Made by a program: the position numbers and the translations under genes. The notes under the pieces were generated by a model. It had not been told where the DNA came from and ran no database searches. It saw nothing but the letters and a program-made list of their open reading frames with translations. 20,485 bases of DNA from assembly GCA_046496815.1 (NCBI GenBank), contig JAWOGN010000290.1, positions 1-20,485 of the forward strand. Reading direction: 5' to 3'. Shown here in pieces: positions 15,146 to 20,485 of this stretch. How positions within the stretch are numbered: the first letter of the stretch is position 1; each line of letters begins with the position of its first letter. The stretch comes from JAWOGN01 sp046496815 (GTDB lineage: Bacteria; Desulfobacterota; DSM-4660; Desulfatiglandales; Desulfatiglandaceae).

Positions 15146-15416
15146 CAGTATGAATTATTTCTATACGTCACTTTCCCAACCCATTATCCTCTAACCCTGT
15201 GTCAGTTGTTCGTTCAGAGAAATCTATGCCGTTTTCTATCGCGACGCTCCTTCGATGCTTGTTTTTAATGTTGCAGCGTATTCTTGTTCGGCGCGTCAAT
15301 GCCGGATGCGCGCGGGTCGTCCGATGATTCCAGATGGGCGTTTGTTTTTCGGGAAACTCTTCGCTTTGTTTCAAGCATTTTCCTTTCAACCGTAAACCTT
15401 AAAAGGGAGGAGCAAA
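15146..15416 (+). other. Long ppsA leader region
   Basis: About 265 nt lie between the predicted start site and the ppsA ATG. I see no gene and no known riboswitch pattern. A short stem, GCGCG/CGCGC, lies near 15290-15312, and a strong ribosome site (GGGAGGAG) ends just before the ATG. A second promoter closer to the gene cannot be excluded. Confidence 0.45.
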
Positions 15417-17276
15417 ATGGCAGATGAAAGTGTAGGACGGTTTCCGGACCCTCATGAGTTTCAGGTTCCCCAGGAGCTTGAAGGGTGGGAAGAAATGTAC
15501 CCATCACATTACTTGTTCTCCAAAGACAGGGAAGATTGGGAAAAAAGTCAATTCTGGTATCAAGACAAAATCCACGCGCCGGAGCCCATGCCGCCATTGG
15601 ATCTTATCTTTCAGGAGGCATGGCAGATCGCTCTATCGCAATATACGACACGGGTATTTTGCATACCGCCGGCCCAGGGAATTGCCCAGCGAATGGTTGG
15701 CTGTTACATGTACATCTGCGCCATTGCACCCCCCCCGGAGGAGATAATCGCTGAGAAGGCTGCACTGTTTGAGAAGCGTGTTTTCTATGTATTTGAGCAT
15801 TATGATGAGTTATGGGACAAGTGGCTCACAAAATTCAAGGCCCTGGGTGAAGAGATGGCTGCCGTGGATATTCCTCGGGAACTTCCTAAATATGTACCCG
15901 AAGACCAGGTTTTACCCGCACCAACCGGTTGTTATGTTTCCTATGATCTGATTGAGGCATTCGACAAGCTGGTGAATCAAATCTTTAAGGGCTGGCAGTA
16001 TCACTTCGAGATGCTGAACCTGACCTATCTTGCCTACCTCATGTTTGGCGATGTCTCCAGAAAGCTTTTTCCGGGAATCAGCGAAAGCGCCATCGGCAAA
16101 ATGGTGGCCGGGGCCTATGTGTCCATGTTCAGACCGGAAGAGGAGCTTTGCCGGCTTGCCAGATTGGCGGCCTCTCAGAGAGGCGTGGCAGATGTCCTCA
16201 AGAGCGGGATGTCCGCGGAGCAGAAAACCGCAGAACTTAAAAGGATCCCGGACGGGAGAGAATGGCTGGAGGAGTATGACAAGTCTAAAGACCCATGGTT
16301 CTATGTATCCTGCGGCAGCGGTTGGCTGCACTATGAAGGAAGCTGGGTTAACAACCTGGAAATTCCCTACGGCTATATCAAAGGCTACATCGAACGGCTG
16401 GAAAAGGGAGAAAAAATCGAGCGATCTCTGGATAAGATTGACAAGGAACGAGATGAAATTGTTACAAAATACCGCGAATTGATTAAGAGCGACGAAGACA
16501 GGAAGTCGTTTGATGATGCCTACAACACGATTCGAACCATATACAGGTATGCAGAGGATCACCTGTTCTGGGTGGAGCACTGGTTCCACACCATTTGGTA
16601 TGACAAGATACGGGCATTTGGAAAGCTGTTGGTCAACAACGGGATGTTAAATGGAGTCGATGACATATTTATGTTCAACCGCTATGAAATTCCGGAGATT
16701 ATAACGGAGCTGGCGACGGGTTGGGCATTGGGTGTGGATATCCCCATGAGGGGCGACTACTATAAGGGCAAGGTTGACAAGCGAAAGAAGATTCTCGCAG
16801 CGGCAGGTGCGTGGACACCCACCCCCGCCCTCGGTGTTCCGCCGGAGGAAGTGGCGGAACCCTTTACCGTTATGCTATGGGGTGTCACCACCGACAAAGT
16901 AAAGGAATGGCTGAAGGGTGTGGCGGCACCGGGAGCCAAGGAAGTTTCTGAGATAAAAGGGTTCGCTTCATCAGCCGGCGTCGGCGAAGGCCCTGCCAGA
17001 GTATTGAAACTACTCAAAAATATCGTGGAGCTTCAACCAGGAGAAATTTTGGTTTGTCCCTCTACCAACCCGTCTTGGGCACCCGTGTTTACGACGATTA
17101 AGGCAGCGGTTACCGACATCGGCGGACTCACAAGCCACGCGGCGATCGTATGCAGAGAATATGGGGTGCCGTCGGTTACCGGGACGGGTATCTCTACGGC
17201 AGTCATCAAAACGGGGGACATCATACGGGTTGACGGCGATACGGGCGTGGTCACCATCGTAAAAAGGGCCGGTTGA
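15417..17276 (+). CDS. ppsA: Phenylphosphate synthase alpha subunit-like protein (phosphohistidine domain, PEP-synthase related)
   Basis: The 619-aa protein (about 70 kDa) matches protein 1 of Thauera aromatica phenylphosphate synthase in size and layout. Its C-terminal 90 residues are the phosphohistidine swivelling domain of PEP synthase: GGLTSHAAIVCREYG carries the phosphorylated His574, followed by VPSVTGTG and GDIIRVDGDTGVV. The first 500 residues, rich in Trp and Tyr, are the branch-specific part that should bind the phenol. The enzyme takes the beta-phosphate of ATP, delivered through the beta subunit, and transfers it to the phenolic oxygen in the cytoplasm. GGGAGGAG precedes the ATG. 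ppsB follows after 166 bp, and the LysR gene is divergent upstream. A C8 run occurs at Ala-Pro-Pro-Pro near residue 105. The substrate may be phenol, but catechol or a methylphenol are alternatives. Confidence 0.88.
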   Translation: MADESVGRFPDPHEFQVPQELEGWEEMYPSHYLFSKDREDWEKSQFWYQDKIHAPEPMPPLDLIFQEAWQIALSQYTTRVFCIPPAQGIAQRMVGCYMYICAIAPPPEEIIAEKAALFEKRVFYVFEHYDELWDKWLTKFKALGEEMAAVDIPRELPKYVPEDQVLPAPTGCYVSYDLIEAFDKLVNQIFKGWQYHFEMLNLTYLAYLMFGDVSRKLFPGISESAIGKMVAGAYVSMFRPEEELCRLARLAASQRGVADVLKSGMSAEQKTAELKRIPDGREWLEEYDKSKDPWFYVSCGSGWLHYEGSWVNNLEIPYGYIKGYIERLEKGEKIERSLDKIDKERDEIVTKYRELIKSDEDRKSFDDAYNTIRTIYRYAEDHLFWVEHWFHTIWYDKIRAFGKLLVNNGMLNGVDDIFMFNRYEIPEIITELATGWALGVDIPMRGDYYKGKVDKRKKILAAAGAWTPTPALGVPPEEVAEPFTVMLWGVTTDKVKEWLKGVAAPGAKEVSEIKGFASSAGVGEGPARVLKLLKNIVELQPGEILVCPSTNPSWAPVFTTIKAAVTDIGGLTSHAAIVCREYGVPSVTGTGISTAVIKTGDIIRVDGDTGVVTIVKRAG

Positions 17277-17442
17277 AGCAGGTTGAGTGTCCCCTGGAAT
17301 GTAGGCTTCACGGCCCGTTTCCGACGCGATGTGCGGATGATCATCCTGAATCCACCGCGGCAAACCTCCCATCTCAATCCTTCCCTCAGGCATAAGGGTT
17401 GAGGTGGGTATCGCATTTAAGCTTTCGAGGGGGAGTTACCGG

Positions 17443-18513
17443 ATGGACTACATCTTAAACTTTGAAGATGTGGACCGGGGTTTCCTTCAACTTGTTGGAG
17501 GTAAAAACGCCAGTCTGGGAGAGATGATCAAAGCCGGCATTCGGGTTCCCCCCGGATTTGCCGTGACGACTAAGACGTATCAAAGCTTTATGGCCGAGGC
17601 CGGGATCAGCGATAGGATTTTTGAAACCCTGTCTCATCTTCATGCCGAGGATGTGGATTCCCTGAATCGAGCGAGCACCACGGTGCAGGCCTTGATAAAC
17701 AATGCCGCCTTATCCCATGAGGTCCGGACTGCGATAAAGGAGGAATACACCCGGCTCTGTTGGAAAAGCAATGTGGGGTTTCTTCCCGTTGCGGTTCGGT
17801 CCAGCGCCACGGCTGAAGATCTGCCGACAGCAAGCTTCGCCGGGCAGCAGGAAACATACCTTTGGATCCAAGGGGCGGACCGAATTATCGAGAGTGTCCG
17901 GAAATGCTGGGCCAGCCTGTTTACCCCCCGCGCGATCAGCTACCGGATCAGGAACGTCTTCCCCCACGAAAAGGTCCTCATCAGCGTGGGCGTTCAGAAG
18001 ATGGTCAATTCGAAAACAGCAGGCGTTATGTTTACGCTCAACCCGACGAATGGAGACATTTCCAAGGTCGTCATTGAGGGAAGTTGGGGTCTCGGAGAAA
18101 CGGTGGTTTCAGGGTCTGTGAACCCGGATAAGTTTGTTGTCGATAAGGTGGTGATGGAGACCAGTGAAAAGACCATATCCACCAAGCACATCGAATGCAT
18201 CTATGACCCCGACAAAGGGGGAGTTGTAAACGCTGATGTGACGCAGGATATGCAATGTGCCTGCTGCTTAGAGGACCGGGAGGTAAAGGAGCTGGTGAAA
18301 CTGGGCAAAATAATTGAGTCGCACTATGGATATCCAATGGATATCGAGTGGGCGATCGACAAAGACTCCCCCTTTCCGGAGAATGTGTTTATTGTGCAAG
18401 CGCGTCCGGAGACCGTGTGGAGTCAGCGTAAAAAGGGGCCGATTATCGGAAAAAAGAGCGGGTACGAGCTATTGATGGAACAGGCTATGAAACGCATCAA
18501 GATTCGGGAGTGA
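17443..18513 (+). CDS. ppsB: Phenylphosphate synthase beta subunit-like protein (ATP-grasp, PEP-synthase N-terminal domain)
   Basis: The 356-aa protein (about 40 kDa) corresponds to protein 2 of phenylphosphate synthase and to the ATP-binding half of PEP synthase. Seen in order: VGGKNASLGEM (residues 18-28), PPGFAVTT (36-43), VRSSATAEDLPTASFAGQQ (118-136), GVMFTLNPTNGD, GLGETVVSGSVNPDKFVVDK and EWAIDKDSPFPENVFIVQARPE. It has no phosphohistidine or PEP-binding domain, so it must work with the alpha subunit encoded upstream, cleaving ATP to AMP and phosphate and phosphorylating the alpha-subunit His. The ATG at 17443 has GAGGGGGAG about 7 bp upstream; an in-frame ATG at 17404 lacks one. The 166-bp gap before it contains a perfect 12-bp palindrome. 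No gene for the stimulating CBS-domain third subunit is seen next to it. Confidence 0.88.
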   Translation: MDYILNFEDVDRGFLQLVGGKNASLGEMIKAGIRVPPGFAVTTKTYQSFMAEAGISDRIFETLSHLHAEDVDSLNRASTTVQALINNAALSHEVRTAIKEEYTRLCWKSNVGFLPVAVRSSATAEDLPTASFAGQQETYLWIQGADRIIESVRKCWASLFTPRAISYRIRNVFPHEKVLISVGVQKMVNSKTAGVMFTLNPTNGDISKVVIEGSWGLGETVVSGSVNPDKFVVDKVVMETSEKTISTKHIECIYDPDKGGVVNADVTQDMQCACCLEDREVKELVKLGKIIESHYGYPMDIEWAIDKDSPFPENVFIVQARPETVWSQRKKGPIIGKKSGYELLMEQAMKRIKIRE

Positions 18514-18713
18514 CCCCAATTCCTGTGTGTTAAACTCACCAGTTTTCCATGTGTTTCCCCGGTCCAAAGGGATCGGGTAAAAGCCGTTCAGAAACCGAAG
18601 ATGTCGAGCGTCGTCTCAGTGGCCGATGACCGTCTGCGCCTGCGTATAAGCCGGCGGGCAGGGAGGAATGGTTCCCTTTAGGCGGGGGAGCCCTAGATTT
18701 TAACTGCCAAACC
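18514..18713. other. Intergenic segment before the palindromic repeat
   Basis: With the repeat that follows, this makes a 361-bp gap between ppsB and the UbiD gene. I see no gene, ribosome site or clear terminator in it. The minus-strand frame across it is a by-product of the repeat. Confidence 0.5.
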
Positions 18714-18848
18714 TGATGGTCTCGCAAAAAGTCGTTACTCCGGTGAAAATCGGAGTCCAGTGACTCCTTAACTGGCTGAAAAGACTGGATTCCGGCTTTC
18801 GCCGGAATGACGGAAAGAGGTGATTTCCGACTTTTTACGAGTTCATCA
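18714..18848. repeat. MITE-like palindromic element with terminal inverted repeats (VIPAKAGIQ type)
   Basis: The element is about 135 bp. The ends CTCGCAAAAAGTCG (18721-18734) and CGACTTTTTACGAG (18828-18841) are inverted repeats matching at 13 of 14 bases, extended outward by TGATG/CATCA. Inside are two hairpins: ACTCCG...CGGAGT on the left, and ATTCCGGC-TTTC-GCCGGAAT (18789-18808) on the right. The CCAGT/ACTGG pair (18757-18761, 18784-18788) joins the halves. The minus strand encodes VIPAKAGIQ, the spurious peptide by which this widespread intergenic repeat is often recognised. It has no transposase, so any movement would need help in trans. It ends 26 bp before the UbiD start. Confidence 0.8.
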
Positions 18849-18874
18849 AACTTAGCAAGGAGGAAATAATATTC

Positions 18875-20275
18875 ATGAAAGATGTCAGAGATTATATCGC
18901 CGAATGTGAACGGGAGGGAGAACTGCTCAGGATCAAGGCAGAGGTCGATTGGGACCTCGAGTTGTCCCACATTGCAAAGCTCAATGAAGAACGAAAAGGT
19001 CCGGCCCTGCTTTTTGAGAAGGTCAAAGATTACACGTCCCCCGTTTTAACCAGCACGTGTACGACGACCGAGCGGCTCGCGCTTATTATGGGAATGCCCA
19101 AGTCATCCTCCCTCGTCGATCTTATGCGGGAATGGGTGAAAAAGGGGGAGACGAGGATTCCCCCGAAAATGTTCAAGACAGGCCCCTGCAAGGAAAACAT
19201 CATGAAAGGGAACGACATTGATCTATTCAAGTTTCCGGTACCGAAGTTCTTTCCAAAAGACGGCGGACGCTTTTTCGGAACCGCCCACTTCGTCGTCACT
19301 CAAGACCCCGATACCGGTTGGGTCAATCTCGGCACCTACCGACTTCAGCTCCTTGACAGGAATACGCTGGGAACCCAGTTCATCAAGGGAAAACACGCAG
19401 ATATCATGCTAAAGAAATACCAGGCAATGAAAAAACCGATGCCTGTTGCCGTGGTGGTGGGTTGTGACCCGCTTCTTTTCTTGATGGGCGCCGCGCGGCT
19501 TTCAGCCTTTCAATCCGAATATGATCTTGCCGGCGCCATCAGGGGGGAACCCATAGAAATTGTTCAGGCGGAAACCAATGATTTGCCCGTCCCGGCTACC
19601 GCAGAAATCGTTGTAGAAGGAGAAGTGGATGCAGATAAAACATTGCCTGAAGGTCCTTTCGGTGAATACACGGGCTATTACTCGGGAGTGGGCACGGACG
19701 AGCGAAATTTCATAAAAGTCAATTGCGTTACCTATCGGACCCAGCCCATATTCATGGCCACCACCGTAGGCCGGGCCGTGACCGACACCCACATGACCAT
19801 GGCATTGACCTATGGCGCCACGTTGTGGCAGCAGCTTGTGGCCATGAACATCCCCGGTATAAAGGCTATTTATTGCCCGCCCGAAGCATCGGGGAGATTC
19901 CTTGCCATCATCTCCCTGCAGCAGATGTATCCCGGCCATACCGACCAGGTCCTTACCGCCGCAATCTCCACTGAGATGGGGGCCTATGGTTTAAAAACCG
20001 TGATCGCTGTGGACGAGGACATCGACCCCTGGGATATACCCCGTGTTTTGTACGCCTTGAGCTTCAGGTTTCAGCCGAATCGATCACAGGTTATCAAGCG
20101 GGGGAGATCCACACCGCTGGACCCCTCCCTTCCCCTGAATGCAAGGGAAATTACCGGCAGGCTGCTCTTGGATGCAACCATTCCCTACGACTGGAAAGAA
20201 AAGCCCATACCCATTGAGCTCGACCCGGAAATGGTCAAAAGAATCGAGGCCAGGTGGTCGGAACTGGGTTTTTAG
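18875..20275 (+). CDS. UbiD-family (de)carboxylase, probable phenylphosphate/aryl carboxylase subunit
   Basis: The 466-aa protein belongs to the UbiD family of prenylated-FMN enzymes. The residues expected for catalysis are in place: Arg156 in NLGTYRLQLLD, and Glu259 and Glu264 in LPEGPFGEYTGYYSG, with spacing close to the Arg-Glu-Glu triad of fungal Fdc1. Other family blocks are KFPVPKFFPKDGGRFFGTAH near residue 118 and AVDEDIDPWDIPRVLYAL near residue 373. After PpsAB the natural role is carboxylation of phenylphosphate to 4-hydroxybenzoate with release of phosphate, as done by the UbiD-like subunits of phenylphosphate carboxylase. A plain aromatic decarboxylase is the alternative. The ATG has AAGGAGG about 11 bp upstream, just after the palindromic repeat. 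UbiX, which makes the cofactor, is not in the window. Confidence 0.92.
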   Translation: MKDVRDYIAECEREGELLRIKAEVDWDLELSHIAKLNEERKGPALLFEKVKDYTSPVLTSTCTTTERLALIMGMPKSSSLVDLMREWVKKGETRIPPKMFKTGPCKENIMKGNDIDLFKFPVPKFFPKDGGRFFGTAHFVVTQDPDTGWVNLGTYRLQLLDRNTLGTQFIKGKHADIMLKKYQAMKKPMPVAVVVGCDPLLFLMGAARLSAFQSEYDLAGAIRGEPIEIVQAETNDLPVPATAEIVVEGEVDADKTLPEGPFGEYTGYYSGVGTDERNFIKVNCVTYRTQPIFMATTVGRAVTDTHMTMALTYGATLWQQLVAMNIPGIKAIYCPPEASGRFLAIISLQQMYPGHTDQVLTAAISTEMGAYGLKTVIAVDEDIDPWDIPRVLYALSFRFQPNRSQVIKRGRSTPLDPSLPLNAREITGRLLLDATIPYDWKEKPIPIELDPEMVKRIEARWSELGF

Positions 20276-20294
20276 ATTTGAGAATTCAGAAGGG

Positions 20295-20342
20295 ATAAAC
20301 AGGACACTCTGCATGAATGACGATGATGTCACGCCTGTTTAT
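20295..20342 (+). terminator. Intercistronic hairpin between UbiD and ligase genes (terminator or attenuator candidate)
   Basis: ATAAACAGG (20295-20303) and CCTGTTTAT (20334-20342) pair perfectly over 9 bp around a 30-nt loop with a small inner stem (TGAC/GTCA). TTTATTTT overlaps the 3' arm. It lies 20 bp after the UbiD stop and ends 7 bp before the ligase ribosome site. It could give partial termination or protect the upstream message from 3' decay. Confidence 0.45.
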
Positions 20343-20362
20343 TTTCCCCGGAGGAGTCATAA

Positions 20363-20485
20363 ATGAAACCGATTCGTTATGATCCAGCGGAAATTGAGAA
20401 AAACCTCAAAGAGGGATTTTGGGACAAGACGATTTTACCGGATTACTGGGACAGAAATGCCAGGCAGAGGCCTGATCGAGAAGGC
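20363..20485 (+). CDS. AMP-forming acyl-CoA synthetase / aryl-CoA ligase, N-terminal fragment
   Basis: Only the first 41 codons are in the window. The start has a very strong ribosome site (GGAGGAG, 6 bp before the ATG). The sequence MKPIRYDPAEIEKNLKEGFW, then DKTILPDYWDRNARQRPDREG, is the typical opening of ANL-superfamily ligases, where 'dlldrnAxxxPdxxA' precedes the adenylation domain. In this position it would activate the hydroxybenzoate made by the UbiD enzyme to its CoA thioester using ATP, giving 4-hydroxybenzoyl-CoA for reduction to benzoyl-CoA. Family membership rests on a short stretch, and the substrate is inferred from neighbours only. It lies 87 bp after the UbiD gene, with a hairpin between them. 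Confidence 0.75.
   Translation, partial: MKPIRYDPAEIEKNLKEGFWDKTILPDYWDRNARQRPDREG

Noticed and set aside
18536..18970. 144-aa minus-strand frame containing VIPAKAGIQ
   Set aside because: The frame comes from the palindromic repeat; this peptide is a familiar false gene product of the repeat.

Overview
The window looks like a chromosomal segment of an anaerobic, aromatic-degrading bacterium, probably an uncultured Desulfobacterota (sulfate reducer or syntroph). The pointers are an oxygen-independent phenol-activation module of phenylphosphate-synthase type, a cytoplasmic molybdopterin/iron-sulfur enzyme pair, an orphan receiver protein with a Trp-rich tail, and a dispersed palindromic repeat whose translation reads VIPAKAGIQ. 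The lineage is an inference; there is no rRNA, tRNA or phylogenetic marker in the window. I see no CRISPR array, tRNA, rRNA or transposase gene.

Layout. (1) 1-2110, minus strand: start of a carbohydrate-type ABC importer operon (binding protein, then an inner-membrane permease that runs off the left edge). (2) 2111-3732: a gene-poor gap, then two small plus-strand genes, a zincin-like protein whose HExxH motif reads HQIAH and a winged-helix DNA-binding protein. (3) 3973-7860: a PilZ protein and four uncharacterised envelope proteins: a zinc-ribbon/TM/HEAT-like protein, an exported STN-like protein, an exported 206-aa protein and a coiled-coil lipoprotein. The first three genes point right and the last two point left, so the groups converge at 6105/6214. 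(4) 7861-9094: 1.2 kb without a convincing gene. It holds four consecutive hairpins, a plausible sigma-70 promoter with a palindrome in its spacer, a short TGAAC tandem repeat and a leader hairpin. (5) 9095-13145: a DMSO-reductase-family molybdo- or tungsto-enzyme, translationally coupled to a four-cluster ferredoxin subunit, then a Tm-1-like/UPF0261 protein. (6) 13180-15020, minus strand: an output-less response regulator and a LysR-type regulator. (7) 15021-20485, plus strand, divergent from the LysR gene: phenylphosphate synthase alpha (ppsA) and beta (ppsB), a palindromic MITE-like repeat, a UbiD-family (de)carboxylase and the first 41 codons of an AMP-forming acyl-CoA synthetase.

How the genes may work together. 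The right-hand block reads as a short route: a phenol is phosphorylated at the expense of ATP (PpsA + PpsB), carboxylated para to the oxygen by the UbiD enzyme with loss of phosphate, and the resulting hydroxybenzoate is activated as a CoA thioester by the ligase. The LysR protein is divergently placed, and a T-N11-A box sits about 65 bp upstream of the start site predicted for the pps promoter, so it is the likely regulator. The molybdoenzyme pair may supply a further redox step, but its substrate cannot be read from sequence. The envelope block has no recognisable core function and is the best place in the window to look for something undescribed.
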